NCBI GenBank assembly: GCA_018435665.1
Contig: JAHDND010000048.1
Location: 62,001 to 126,000 of the forward strand
Length of the DNA: 64,000 bases
DNA from: Candidatus Thiosymbion sp.
GTDB lineage: Bacteria; Pseudomonadota; Gammaproteobacteria; Chromatiales; Chromatiaceae
Reading direction: 5' to 3'
A program made the translations under genes and the position numbers. How positions within the stretch are numbered: the first letter of the stretch is position 1; each line of letters begins with the position of its first letter. Positions 8,123 to 17,451 of the stretch are shown piece after piece. The notes beneath the pieces were generated by a model. It was not told where the DNA came from. It saw only the letters and a program-made list of their open reading frames with translations, and made no database searches.

Positions 8123-9598
8123 TTACTTGCCTTCCTCCGTCCGGGGCATCAGGCGATGAATCACCCAGGTGAGCCCGATGGCCAGGCCAAGGAGGGCCAG
8201 GGCCGCGAGCGGGTTGTTGAGGGCGGCGGGAGCGATGAGCAACAGGGTGCCCAAGCCCAGCATCATCAGCCCGGAGATGAGTTTCAGGGCCCGGCCCTCC
8301 GCCTCCGACAGCTTGCGCCCACCCAGGGTGCGGGCAAAGATCACCACGATCACCAGCAGCGGCAGGACATAGATCAGGTTGTAGAGGCCCAGATAGAAGT
8401 AATGGGCCAGGGGTGACAAGCCCGCCAGGGTGAGGATGCGGGTATAGATCATCGGGAAGCCGGCGGTGCATAGCAGCTCGTAGGAGTTGGCGACGATGGC
8501 CAGGGCCACGGTGCCCAGGGTCAGGGCCGGCAGGTTGTCCGCCCGCAACAGGCCGCGCATCCGCTGGTAGAGGCCCGGCTTGGCGCCGTCGGGGATGCTC
8601 AGGGACGGGCCGCGCCGGAACCAGAAGTAGTCCTTGATGTTGACCAGGGCGACCACCACCGCCAGTACCCCGGCCCCCAGGGTGACCAGGCGCAACTCGC
8701 CCAGCCAGAGGAAGAGGTTGAGCCAGGCGGCCATGAACAGGAAGTAGATCAGCCCGGAGAAGAGGACGAAGACCCCGCCGATGAACAGCATCCGCGCCCG
8801 GCTGCGGGCATGGACCAGCAGGGAGAGCAGGAACAGCAAGACGAAAAAGGCGCAGGGGTTGAAGGCGTCCAGGCCGGCGATCACCAGGGTGTAGACCGGC
8901 AGGGAGACGGCCGCCGGGTCTAGGCGGCCGAGGAAGGGTAACTCCGGGACCCCGTCATCCATCGCTCCGTCAAGGATCACGCCGTCACCCGTCATCTCCT
9001 CACCGCTCACTCGGGCACCCGGGGTCCTGTCACCTGATCGCCCGTTCCCCGGCAGCGGGGTCGCCCCGGGTGTGGACGCCATCCGCGCCATCTCCGGGTC
9101 CGCGCCGCCACCGTTCGCCCTGTGACAGGCGCGCAGTGCCCGCTCCAGGGCCGCCCCGCTGTCCCGGTCCGAGCCATAGCCCACCACCATCTGGCCGCAG
9201 AAGAGGAAGGCCGGCACTGATCGGGCGGTCTCCCCCAGACCGGTGGCCAGCTCAACGTAGGCCTGGGCATGGGCGCGGTCGGTCACGTCATGGCTGTGCA
9301 GCACCAGCCAGGGCAGGCGCCGCGGCAGGTCCGCCACGAAGGGCTTCGCCGCCCGGCAGTGGGGACAGGTGGGGCTCCAGAAGAAATAGAGATGGACCTG
9401 GGGCTGGCCGCGCTCGTCGTGGCTCAACCAGGGATCGCCCGCCGTCGCGGCGCCGAGGGGGGGGCCGCTCAGCAGCAAGAAAGTTCCCAGCAGCACGAGC
9501 GCCAGGAGGGGGCGTGACGGGGAAGGCGTCAACGGGGAGTGCTGCGACAGGATCCTCGTCGCTGAAAAGTGAGGTGACAGCAAGGGCCTGGAGATCAT
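8123..9598 (-). CDS. thioredoxin-domain / DsbD-like membrane protein
   Basis: 491 residues from ATG 9598 with GGGAGG upstream. An N-terminal hydrophobic segment (about 30-50) would export the following thioredoxin-like domain, which has WSPTCPHCRAAKPF with CPHC at 78-81 and the cis-Pro loop SVPAFLFCGQ. After a low-complexity linker come six or more membrane helices of the DsbD/CcdA type, with cysteines in DAFNPCAFFVLLF and NSYELLCTAGFPM that would shuttle electrons across the membrane. The order (thioredoxin first, membrane part last) differs from classical DsbD. It probably moves reductant to the periplasm; the target is unknown. Confidence 0.8.
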   Translation of the reverse strand: MISRPLLSPHFSATRILSQHSPLTPSPSRPLLALVLLGTFLLLSGPPLGAATAGDPWLSHDERGQPQVHLYFFWSPTCPHCRAAKPFVADLPRRLPWLVLHSHDVTDRAHAQAYVELATGLGETARSVPAFLFCGQMVVGYGSDRDSGAALERALRACHRANGGGADPEMARMASTPGATPLPGNGRSGDRTPGARVSGEEMTGDGVILDGAMDDGVPELPFLGRLDPAAVSLPVYTLVIAGLDAFNPCAFFVLLFLLSLLVHARSRARMLFIGGVFVLFSGLIYFLFMAAWLNLFLWLGELRLVTLGAGVLAVVVALVNIKDYFWFRRGPSLSIPDGAKPGLYQRMRGLLRADNLPALTLGTVALAIVANSYELLCTAGFPMIYTRILTLAGLSPLAHYFYLGLYNLIYVLPLLVIVVIFARTLGGRKLSEAEGRALKLISGLMMLGLGTLLLIAPAALNNPLAALALLGLAIGLTWVIHRLMPRTEEGK

Positions 9599-9898
9599 GG
9601 ACGGCCTCCCATCATGCAGTTTCCTGTCGGTTCTGTAATAAGGCGTTACCTTTGGTACCCCGTGGCCCCCGGTCTGGGTACCCTGTGGCCCGGTCAGGGA
9701 TGACCGCAGGGCCCGTGACTGGCTCCGCCGCCCAAGTCTAAAACGGGGCTATTAAGTTGGGCCTGTTTTCCCGGATGACAAGATTTACAATAGAACTTTG
9801 CAAGGAATTCGCTGGAGAGCGGGGCTGCCGGGTCGTTTGCCCCTTCCCGCCCCTGGTTGCCGTCAGCCTGCGGGGCCTTTTCGCTGTTCGGGATCCTG
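9599..9898. other. 300-base intergenic region between divergent genes
   Basis: No gene is supported here. The only structure seen is a near-perfect 15-base direct repeat, GGTACCCCGTGGCCC and GGTACCCTGTGGCCC, within about 9654-9692. The stretch before the CheB-CheR gene is comparatively AT-rich around 9775-9800 (TTTACAATAG), which may hold its promoter. Confidence 0.4.
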
Positions 9899-12838
9899 AT
9901 GAAAAAAACCGTGATGAATAACAGCCCCGGCGCGGCTGATCATGCCTCTCCATTTTACGGTTACGTCGTCTGCATCGGCGCCTCCGCGGGGGGGCTCGAT
10001 GCCCTCGAGAAGTTTTTCAAGGCCTGTCCGACCGATCTTGGGGCGGCCTTCGTGGTGGTGCAGCATCTCTCGCCGGACCACAAGAGCATGATGAGCACCC
10101 TCCTGGCGCGGCACACGACGATGCCGGTGACCATGGTGGAGGACGATCTGCCGATCGACGCCAATCAGGTCTATCTGATCCCCCCCGGGGCGATCATGCA
10201 CGCGACCAAGGGGCATCTACACCTGACGCCGAAGAATCCCCGCGGTCTGACCCTGCCCATCGACATCTTTTTCGCGTCCCTGGCGGATGTCTATCAGCGC
10301 CACGCGGTCGGGATCATCCTCTCCGGGACCGGTACCGATGGCACCCGGGGAGCGGTGGCCATCAACGCCGCCGGTGGCTTTCTGATGGCCCAGGAGCCCG
10401 AGTCGGCCAAGTTCGATGGCATGCCGCGCAGCGTCATCGCCACCGGTCTGGTCGATGCCATCCTGACGGCGGAGGAGATCCCGGCGCGGTTGCTAGCCCA
10501 TATCCGAAATCTGCCCTACGAGGGGGTCGAGGTCGCGTCGCCGCGACTCATCCCCCATGCCACCATGTCCAGCGAGGAGGTGATGGCCGCCCTGTTGCGT
10601 CTGCTGCATCAGGTCGGCGGGATCGACTTTTCGGACTACAAGCCCACCACCATCATGCGGCGAATCGACCGGCGCATGCAGGTTCGCCATACCCCGGAGC
10701 TCTATCAGTACTATGACCTGCTGGAGCACGATCGCAACGAGATCATCACCCTGCGGCGGGAGATGCTGATCTCGGTGACCAGCTTCTTTCGCGATCCCGA
10801 GACCTTCGCCCTGCTGGCCGAGGAGGTGATCGGGCCGTTGGTGGCGGAGAAACCGCCGGGGGAGACGATCCGCGTCTGGATCGCTGGGGTGGCGACCGGG
10901 GAGGAGGCCTACAGCGTCGGCATGCTCTTCATCGAGGCCTTCGAGCGGGAGCGCCGCTGGCCGAACCTGAAGATCTTCGCCACCGATGTCGATCAGCAGT
11001 GCATCGAGACCGCCGGCCTCGGTCAATATCCCGAATCGGCCGCGGCAGAGCTTTCGCCGGAGCGCCTGGAGCGGTTCTTTGTCAAGAAGGATGACCGCTT
11101 CGTCATCAAGAACGAATTGCGACAGTGCATCGTCTTTGCCCGCCATAATCTGCTCGCCGACCCGCCCTTCACCAAGATGGACCTGGTGATCTGTCGCAAT
11201 ACCCTGATTTATTTCAACGTGACGGCCCAGGAATATGCCTTGCGCTCGCTGCAGTATGCGATTCGCGACGGGGGGGTGCTGTTGCTGGGCTCCAGCGAAT
11301 CGCTCTCGGCCTTGACCGAGGGGCTGCGGACGATCAACGCCAAGCACAAGCTGTTCCGGCGCGCTGGTCCCATGGCCCTGCCCTACGTCGAGCGCAAGCC
11401 CCGGGGCAATCAGGCCCCACCGCTCCCGGGCAAGGCGCCGCCCCTGGCGAAGGTTCGGCAGCGACCGAGCGACGGCACCATCGCCCATGCCAGCATGGGC
11501 ACCCTCCTCGGGTGCTATGCCCCGCCGGCGATCGTCGTGAATCAGGAGCATGAGGCGGTCCATCTGTTTGGCGAGGTGAACGCCTATCTTGCCCCCCGGG
11601 AGGGCGTGGCCAGCCTGGAGATCAACCGCCTGCTGCCCGAGTCGCTGACCCCGGTCGCGGCCGCGCTACTCTACAAGGCGACGCGGGACCGCAACTCCAT
11701 CGTCTCCGATCTGCTTGACGTGACGCTCCCCAGTGGCGAGCGTCGCACCCTGCGCCTCGCCGCCCATCCGGTGCCGACCGAGGGTGAAGAACGCCTCACC
11801 CTCTTGTGTTTCGAGACCCCGCCGCTGGCCGCTGATCGGACGGCGGAGACGCCGGTGGACGTGGATGCCGAGACCATGGCCCGGGTCGCGGTGCTGGAGC
11901 GGGAACTGGCGGCGACCCGCGAGAGCCTCCAGGCAACCATCGAGGAATTGGAGACCTCCAACGAGGAATTACAGGCGACCAACGAGGAGCTGATGGCCTC
12001 CAACGAGGAATTGCAAAGCTCTAACGAGGAGTTGCAGTCCGTCAACGAGGAGATGAGCACGGTCAACGCCGAGTTCCAGGAAAAGATGCTGGTGCTCAAC
12101 CGGCTCAACGCCGACCTCGACAGCATGGCCAAGGCGGCGGGGGTGGCGACCATCTTTCTCGACGCCGACCTGCACATCACCCGCTTCAGCCCGGACGCGA
12201 CCCAGATCTTCAAGCTGCGCGAGTCGGATATCGGCCGGCCCCTGGACGATATCGCGCACCAGTTGCGTCATGCCAATCTGATGGACGATCTGCGGCAGAC
12301 CCTGCGGACCCAACGTTCGATCGAGGCCGAGATCCCGACCCGGGACGACAAGAAGACCTATCTGCTGCGCATCCTGCCCTATCTGGTGCCCTCGACCTCC
12401 ATCCACGGGGTCGTGGCGACCTTCGTCGACATGACGGCCTTTCATGACGCCCGCCGCTTGCAGGCGATCCTCGACGCCTTGCCCGAGCATGTCGCGGTCC
12501 TCGACCCCGCCGGGACCATCGTCATGGTCAACGCCGCCTGGCGGCGCTTCGCCCAGGCCAACGGCGACCGGCAGCTCACCCACAGTGGGCCGGGCGTCAA
12601 TTACCTGGCGGTTTGCCATGGCGGACAGCAGGGGGATGCGGATGCCGACCGGGCCTATCGTGGCCTGCGCGGGGTGATCGAGGGCAGCCTGCCCTTCTTC
12701 TCCCTGGAATATCCCTGTCATTCCCCGACCGAGGAGCGCTGGTTCCTGATGCACGTGGCCCCAGTCATGAGCCAGGGCATCGGCGCCGTGGTCAGTCACA
12801 TCCATGTCAGCGCCTGGCAGCGGGGCGGGGCCTCATGA
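9899..12838 (+). CDS. CheB-CheR-PAS hybrid chemotaxis-type signalling protein
   Basis: 979 residues from ATG 9899; only a weak ribosome site is visible. Domain order: CheB methylesterase (about 18-200) with the catalytic Ser in CIGASAGGLDAL, His in VVQHLSPDH and Asp in LSGTGTDGTRG; CheR methyltransferase (about 220-490) with SVTSFFRDPE, WIAGVATGEEAYS and DLVICRNTLIYF; a coiled coil of repeated NEELQ(S/A)(S/T) heptads (about 660-730); then two PAS-like domains. No receiver domain precedes CheB. Such hybrids are usually linked to non-flagellar sensory pathways rather than classical chemotaxis. The stop overlaps the next start in ATGA, tying it to the PAS protein and the GGDEF regulator. Confidence 0.92.
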   Translation: MKKTVMNNSPGAADHASPFYGYVVCIGASAGGLDALEKFFKACPTDLGAAFVVVQHLSPDHKSMMSTLLARHTTMPVTMVEDDLPIDANQVYLIPPGAIMHATKGHLHLTPKNPRGLTLPIDIFFASLADVYQRHAVGIILSGTGTDGTRGAVAINAAGGFLMAQEPESAKFDGMPRSVIATGLVDAILTAEEIPARLLAHIRNLPYEGVEVASPRLIPHATMSSEEVMAALLRLLHQVGGIDFSDYKPTTIMRRIDRRMQVRHTPELYQYYDLLEHDRNEIITLRREMLISVTSFFRDPETFALLAEEVIGPLVAEKPPGETIRVWIAGVATGEEAYSVGMLFIEAFERERRWPNLKIFATDVDQQCIETAGLGQYPESAAAELSPERLERFFVKKDDRFVIKNELRQCIVFARHNLLADPPFTKMDLVICRNTLIYFNVTAQEYALRSLQYAIRDGGVLLLGSSESLSALTEGLRTINAKHKLFRRAGPMALPYVERKPRGNQAPPLPGKAPPLAKVRQRPSDGTIAHASMGTLLGCYAPPAIVVNQEHEAVHLFGEVNAYLAPREGVASLEINRLLPESLTPVAAALLYKATRDRNSIVSDLLDVTLPSGERRTLRLAAHPVPTEGEERLTLLCFETPPLAADRTAETPVDVDAETMARVAVLERELAATRESLQATIEELETSNEELQATNEELMASNEELQSSNEELQSVNEEMSTVNAEFQEKMLVLNRLNADLDSMAKAAGVATIFLDADLHITRFSPDATQIFKLRESDIGRPLDDIAHQLRHANLMDDLRQTLRTQRSIEAEIPTRDDKKTYLLRILPYLVPSTSIHGVVATFVDMTAFHDARRLQAILDALPEHVAVLDPAGTIVMVNAAWRRFAQANGDRQLTHSGPGVNYLAVCHGGQQGDADADRAYRGLRGVIEGSLPFFSLEYPCHSPTEERWFLMHVAPVMSQGIGAVVSHIHVSAWQRGGAS

Positions 12839-13920
12839 ATCAACCCAAGGTCAATCTCCTGGAACTGCGCGCGCGGGCCGAGCGGGCCATCGTGCGGGGC
12901 CAGGCCAGCCAGTTCGATGCCCCGGGGGGCGCGGGCCAGGGCGACTTCACCCAGTTGGTCGAGGAGTTGCGCGTCTACCAGGCCGAGCTTGAGCTCCAGA
13001 ACGAGGAACTAGTCCAGGCCCAGGCCAAGATCGCCGGGGCGCTGGAACGTTATCGTCTCTTGTTCGACCATCTGCCGCTGGCGGCCTTGGTCGTCGACGG
13101 GCTGGGCTTCATTGTCGAGGCCAACCGCCAGACCGCCGAGCTCCTGGGCGTCAGCCGGCATCGTTCGCTACGGGGGGGATCGGTCTTCCAGCTCTTCGAT
13201 TTCGACAGCCGTGCCCGGCTGCGCCCGGTCGTGCAGCGTCAGGAGAAGCCGGCGCACGGCGCCTTGAACTTTCTTGGCGTGAGATTGGGTACCGACCGGA
13301 CCCTGCCCTGCGACGTCCATGTCATGCCGTTACGGGCAGCGTCAAAGCTGGAGGAAAACACCCTCCTAGTGTTGGTCGACCGCAGCGCCGACCTGGCCCT
13401 GCGCGAGAGTGAGCATGCCTGGCGCAGCCTCGCCGACAGCAGTGCCGCCCTGATCCGCCTCTCCGACCCGGAGCAACGCTGTCTCTACGTCAACCAGGCC
13501 TGGCGCGAACTGACCGGCTGGGCGCCGGAGGCCGACGTCGGGGGCGACTGGAGCGCCTGTATCCACCCGGAGGATCAGGCGCGCTGTCGGGAGTCCTTCG
13601 CCCGGCAGTGCCCCCGCCGCGAGCCCTTTAGCCTGGATTACCGGCTGGGTCGCGGTGACGGCGCCTATCGCTGGGTCCGGGACTCGGCCACCCCTCATTA
13701 CGACAGCGGCGGGCGCTTCATCGGTTATATCGATCAATGCCTGGATATCACCGATCGGGTCGAGGCCGAGGCCGAACTGAGGGCGGCCAAGCAGGCGGCG
13801 GAAGCGGCCTATGCGGCCATCTCGGCGGCGATCTATCGGCTCGACTATGCCGCCGCGTCCCTCCATTTACAGCGTTTCGCCCGGGAACAGGGGGTGGCGC
13901 TTCCACCGACGGCGGGCTGA
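12835..13920 (+). CDS. PAS-domain sensor without an output domain
   Basis: 361 residues, start codon overlapping the preceding stop. After a coiled coil (LVEELRVYQAELELQNEELVQAQAKI) come two PAS domains, the second with a clear PAS-PAC ending (YRWVRDSATPHYDSGGRFIGYIDQCLDITDRVEAE). It then reads ELRAAKQAAEAA, the linker that normally leads into a histidine-kinase dimerisation helix, but diverges and stops about 40 residues later. No H-box, ATPase, GGDEF or EAL motif follows. It may act as a stand-alone sensor/adaptor for the CheB-CheR protein, or be a truncated kinase. Confidence 0.85.
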   Translation: MNQPKVNLLELRARAERAIVRGQASQFDAPGGAGQGDFTQLVEELRVYQAELELQNEELVQAQAKIAGALERYRLLFDHLPLAALVVDGLGFIVEANRQTAELLGVSRHRSLRGGSVFQLFDFDSRARLRPVVQRQEKPAHGALNFLGVRLGTDRTLPCDVHVMPLRAASKLEENTLLVLVDRSADLALRESEHAWRSLADSSAALIRLSDPEQRCLYVNQAWRELTGWAPEADVGGDWSACIHPEDQARCRESFARQCPRREPFSLDYRLGRGDGAYRWVRDSATPHYDSGGRFIGYIDQCLDITDRVEAEAELRAAKQAAEAAYAAISAAIYRLDYAAASLHLQRFAREQGVALPPTAG

Positions 13921-14078
13921 AGCAGGCCGAGCCGAGCTGGCTTCGGCTGGCACCGGGGCTGGTGGACGCCAGTCAGGGCGGCAATCTATAGTTCCGGTTC
14001 AGGTCCTGCCGCCCCAGAACTTGATGTGCGATGTCTATAGATCATCTTGAAGGGTATGCCCTACTGACGGAGTCGCCG

Positions 14079-15092
14079 ATGAACCTAGGAACGCTTGCCA
14101 AGATCCTGATTGTTGATGACATGCCGATCAACATCGAGATCCTGCTGGGGATGCTGGAGCATGATTATGAAATGAGCTTCGTGACCTCCGGGGCGGATGC
14201 CCTGGACTATCTGGCCCGGGGTCCACTGCCGGACCTGATCCTCCTGGATGTCATGATGCCAGGTATGGACGGCTATCAGGTCTGTGAGCGGATCAAGGCG
14301 GACCCTGTCACCCAGGACATCCCGGTGATCTTCGTCTCCGCCCGGACCGATGCCGCCAGCGAGATCCGTGCCCTTGAGGCTGGCGGGGTCGACTTCATTC
14401 CCAAGCCGCTCAATGTCGCGGTGGTGCGGGCCCGGGTGCGAGTCATCCTGGAGTTGCAGCGCCGCACCCGGGAGCTGGAACTGCGCCTGGCCGAGCTCAA
14501 ACAGGCCCATGAACGGCTCACCCACCTGGCCAATCACGATGGGTTGACCGACCTGCCCAACCGGGTCCTGTTCTTCGATCGGCTCGACCAGGCCCTGGCG
14601 TTGGCGCGCCGCCATGGCACGCGGCTGGCCCTGCTCTTCATCGACCTGGACAAGTTCAAGCCGATCAATGACAACTGGGGCCATGCCGTCGGCGACCAAC
14701 TCCTGCGCCTGGTGGCCGAGCGCCTGACTGGACGCCTGCGCAGCTCGGATACGGTGGGTCGCATCGGCGGGGACGAATTCGTCGCCCTGCTCAGCGAGGT
14801 CACGGATGCGGGCCACGCGGCCCAGGTCGCCGATGACCTGCGGTGCGGCCTGGCCCAGCCCTACGCGCTCCCTGGCCTGACCGTGACGATCTCGGCCAGT
14901 ATCGGGATCGCCCTCTATCCCGATCATGGCCAGGACGCCATCGAGCTGGCCCGGCATGCCGATGACGGCATGTATCTGGCCAAGCAGGCTGGTGGGGACG
15001 GGCTGCGGCTCTTCCCCGGGGCGGCCTCAAGTCCTCCCGGCCCGGTTTTAAGTCCTCCTGGTCCGGCCTTAAGTCCTCTTGATCCCGCCTGA
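14079..15092 (+). CDS. response regulator with GGDEF diguanylate cyclase domain
   Basis: 337 residues from ATG 14079 with GGAG 8 bases upstream. The receiver domain (about 8-125) has the acidic pair VDD, phospho-acceptor LLDVMMP and KP loop (FIPKPLNV). A coiled linker leads to a GGDEF domain with [23 protein letters not shown] and intact RIGGDEFV, so it should make cyclic di-GMP when phosphorylated. No RxxD inhibitory site is obvious. The last 20 or so residues are proline-rich SPPGP-like repeats from a 21-base tandem repeat. It is the third gene of the local sensory operon and its stop lies inside a hairpin before crcB. Confidence 0.92.
   Translation: MNLGTLAKILIVDDMPINIEILLGMLEHDYEMSFVTSGADALDYLARGPLPDLILLDVMMPGMDGYQVCERIKADPVTQDIPVIFVSARTDAASEIRALEAGGVDFIPKPLNVAVVRARVRVILELQRRTRELELRLAELKQAHERLTHLANHDGLTDLPNRVLFFDRLDQALALARRHGTRLALLFIDLDKFKPINDNWGHAVGDQLLRLVAERLTGRLRSSDTVGRIGGDEFVALLSEVTDAGHAAQVADDLRCGLAQPYALPGLTVTISASIGIALYPDHGQDAIELARHADDGMYLAKQAGGDGLRLFPGAASSPPGPVLSPPGPALSPLDPA
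15029..15091 (+). repeat. 21-base tandem repeat, three copies, at the 3' end of the GGDEF gene
   Basis: AAGTCC begins at 15029, 15050 and 15071, giving a 21-base period with increasing divergence. It encodes the terminal LSPPGPA-type repeats, absent from ordinary GGDEF proteins, and was probably produced by slippage. Confidence 0.7.
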
Positions 15093-15112
15093 AGCGAAGG
15101 TCAGGCGGGATC
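15081..15112 (+). promoter_or_regulatory. perfect 12-bp stem-loop spanning a stop codon and abutting the crcB start
   Basis: GATCCCGCCTGA (15081-15092) pairs completely with TCAGGCGGGATC (15101-15112) around the loop AGCGAAGG. The left arm contains the TGA stop of the GGDEF gene, and the ATG of crcB follows the right arm at once. The purine-rich loop would be the only ribosome-site-like sequence, so the fold could couple or limit crcB translation. There is no T-run, so a terminator is less likely. Confidence 0.6.
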
Positions 15113-15511
15113 ATGATCGGTTACGCGGGCCTCGCCGTGTTCATCGGGGCCGGACTGGGCGCCCTCCTGCGCTGGGCGCTCGGCGCCCGGCTCAATCCCA
15201 TCCTGCCCCATCTGCCCCTTGGCACCCTGGCCGCCAACCTGCTGGGTGGCCTACTGATCGGTTTCGTCCTGGCCTGGCTGGGGCGCCACCCCGGCCTGCC
15301 GCCGGAGCTGCGGCTCTTCCTGGTCACCGGCTTCCTCGGCGGGCTGACCACCTTTTCCACCTTCTCCGCCGAGGTGGTCAGCCTGCTGGCCCGCGGTGAT
15401 TACCTCTGGGGCCTGGGGACCGCCGCCGCCCATCTGCTCGGTTCCCTGGCCCTGACGGCCCTCGGCATGGCCCTGGCGCACCTGCTGCTGGCCATCCTGG
15501 CGCGGCCGTGA
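15113..15511 (+). CDS. crcB: fluoride channel CrcB/Fluc
   Basis: 132 residues with four membrane segments. Motifs of the Fluc family are present: [21 protein letters not shown] with the conserved Asn, and [15 protein letters not shown] with the Phe-box and Thr/Ser pore residues. Dual-topology dimers of this protein let fluoride leave the cell. It is followed 51 bases later by a DUF190 gene, a common pairing. I found no crcB-type fluoride riboswitch upstream. Confidence 0.95.
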   Translation: MIGYAGLAVFIGAGLGALLRWALGARLNPILPHLPLGTLAANLLGGLLIGFVLAWLGRHPGLPPELRLFLVTGFLGGLTTFSTFSAEVVSLLARGDYLWGLGTAAAHLLGSLALTALGMALAHLLLAILARP

Positions 15512-15562
15512 GCCGCCTGCCCCGACCACTCCCATCCCTGAGCCACCGCCGAGGAACCGGCC

Positions 15563-15886
15563 ATGACTGACTGCTATCTCCAGTTCTACGTGGCGGAGAA
15601 CCGCCGCCATCGTCACCTCCTGGTCTACGAATGGCTACTGCAAGAGGCGCAGAAGTTCGGCCTGCATGGCGGCTCCGCCTTTCGCGCCCTGGCCGGCTTT
15701 GGCCGTCACGGGCGCCTGCACGAGGAGCGTTTTTTTGAGTTACAGGGCGATCTGCCGGTGGAGGTCGGTTTTGTCGTCACCACCGTGGAGGCGGATCGCT
15801 TCCTGGCCCATCTAGCCGGGGAAGACCTCAACCTCTTTTACCTGCGCGTTCCCGTGACCTGTGGTTTCACCGGGGACGCCTCCTGA
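15563..15886 (+). CDS. DUF190 family protein
   Basis: 107 residues. The pattern LLVYEWLLQEAQKFGLHGGSAFRALAGFGRHGRLHEERFFELQGDLPVEVGFV is typical of DUF190 proteins, which have a PII-like ferredoxin fold and are frequently encoded next to crcB. GAGGAACC precedes the ATG. No membrane segment is present. The biochemical role is not known; association with fluoride resistance comes only from the neighbourhood. The text is broken here by residue limits, but the whole protein matches in size. Confidence 0.85.
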   Translation: MTDCYLQFYVAENRRHRHLLVYEWLLQEAQKFGLHGGSAFRALAGFGRHGRLHEERFFELQGDLPVEVGFVVTTVEADRFLAHLAGEDLNLFYLRVPVTCGFTGDAS

Positions 15887-16034
15887 CCGATAGCCGCCGG
15901 GCAGGCCGGGAGGGATTGCTTTCCTGGCTGATTTCGCGGTGGTCAGGGTGCTCGTTTTGAAAGCATTTGATAGCGTCCTGTTTGCCACGAAAAAGCAGGC
16001 ACATCCAGAAGGTCAGCCGATTGGTAGAAGAACG

Positions 16035-17396
16035 ATGGCGCACTTTGTACTCGACCAAGTGGCTAAGTGGGTGTTGTTGGCCTTCATCCTGGTGCAGGCT
16101 ACTAGCCTTCAGGCTCATACGGATTATCCTCCCCCCGATGACATCTCTCAGTCAGCGACCTTGACCGGTGAATGGCATGGCGTCCGCCAACGGCTCAGGC
16201 AAGCTGGCATCACCCTTGAGGTCACGCAAATCGCCGACTTCATGCTCAATACCGGTGGCAACGAGCAGGGGGGCTATTTCGACGGCTTGCTATTCCCAGA
16301 CCTCAATGTCGATCTCGCCCGGCTGATTGGTTGGCAGGGCGCCAGCTTCAATGTTTCCGCTTATGTCATTCAAGGGGAGGGCATCACTACCCCCAGTGGC
16401 TTGAGGGGTTATCTCTCCCCGACCAACATCGAATACAGCCCCGCCGTCACCAAGCTCGCCGAGCTGTGGTTGCAACAGGAATTGTTCGACAACCGGCTGG
16501 CGATCAAACTGGGACAGATCGAAGGCGACATCAACTTCAATATCCTGGGTTCCGCGGATTTCTTCATCAACGGCAGTTGGGGCTGGCTCGGCAGTTGGTC
16601 CGCCAATCTCCCCGGCTCCGGGCCGACCTATCCCTATCCGGTTCCGGCCGTGCAACTGATTCTCCAGCCAGACCCCGAATGGACCGTCCAGGCCGCGGTG
16701 TTCAATGGCAGCCCCACGGGTAATGACCCTGAGGGCAATACCAACGGGCTGCGCTTTCCCATCGGTCAGGGTGCCTTGACCTTCCTGGAATTCAGTTACG
16801 TTCCGGAAGCTGGCCAGGAAGACACCTTGCCCCATGCCTATAAACTCGGGGCCTGGTATCACTCTGGTGAGTTTGACAGCTATACCACCCGCGACACGGG
16901 GGAGCCACGGGACGCCGATGAGGATGATCCGCCACCGCAAGCACTCAGGGGCAATTACGCCCTCTATTTCTCCCTGGACCGGCCACTCTGGTATGAGAGC
17001 GATACCCGCAGTCGGGGGCTCAATCTGTTCGGCACCCTGACGATCAATCCGCAGAGCGATCGCAATGTCGCGCACTGGCTAGTGGACGCCGGCCTGGCCT
17101 ACACCGGGCTCATCCCGGGACGGCCCCTGGACCGAACCGGGATCGGGATGACCTGGCTCGAGATGAGCCCGGATTACGCCGCCTTCATTCGGACGATGGA
17201 CCCTTCCGAGGAGCCCGATTTCGCCATTCCGAGTCATGAGGCCTTCCTGGAGCTGACCCATCAAGCGGTGGTGAATCCCTGGCTGAAAATCCAGCCATTC
17301 TTTCAATACGTGGTTAATCCCGGCCAGAATGATTTTCCCCCTCGAACCTATCCCGACATGGCCGTGGGCGGGATACGCCTGGTGATATCGCTCTGA
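16035..17396 (+). CDS. OprB-type carbohydrate porin
   Basis: 453 residues from ATG 16035, after which a signal peptide is evident (hydrophobic WVLLAFILVQATSLQAHT). The body has LTGEWHGVRQRLRQAGITLEV, FPDLNVDLARLIGW and alternating amphipathic strands ending in VGGIRLVISL with a terminal hydrophobic residue, as in outer-membrane beta-barrels of the OprB family. Such porins pass sugars or other small solutes across the outer membrane. It stands alone between DUF190 and CorA, so no substrate can be proposed. Confidence 0.88.
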   Translation: MAHFVLDQVAKWVLLAFILVQATSLQAHTDYPPPDDISQSATLTGEWHGVRQRLRQAGITLEVTQIADFMLNTGGNEQGGYFDGLLFPDLNVDLARLIGWQGASFNVSAYVIQGEGITTPSGLRGYLSPTNIEYSPAVTKLAELWLQQELFDNRLAIKLGQIEGDINFNILGSADFFINGSWGWLGSWSANLPGSGPTYPYPVPAVQLILQPDPEWTVQAAVFNGSPTGNDPEGNTNGLRFPIGQGALTFLEFSYVPEAGQEDTLPHAYKLGAWYHSGEFDSYTTRDTGEPRDADEDDPPPQALRGNYALYFSLDRPLWYESDTRSRGLNLFGTLTINPQSDRNVAHWLVDAGLAYTGLIPGRPLDRTGIGMTWLEMSPDYAAFIRTMDPSEEPDFAIPSHEAFLELTHQAVVNPWLKIQPFFQYVVNPGQNDFPPRTYPDMAVGGIRLVISL

Positions 17397-17451
17397 TCCG
17401 AAAGGCGGGATGGGTAAGAGCCTGGAGGGTTGCCGCCTGAACTAACAGCCC

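Noticed and set aside
13976..14016. Possible hairpin GGGCGGCA/TGCCGCCC after the PAS gene as a terminator
   Set aside because: Loop is over 20 bases and no T-run follows; the GGDEF gene downstream seems to belong to the same operon.
15081..15112. Fluoride riboswitch before crcB
   Set aside because: The region is a simple hairpin; the pseudoknotted crcB-motif core was not found and there is no room for it after the upstream stop.
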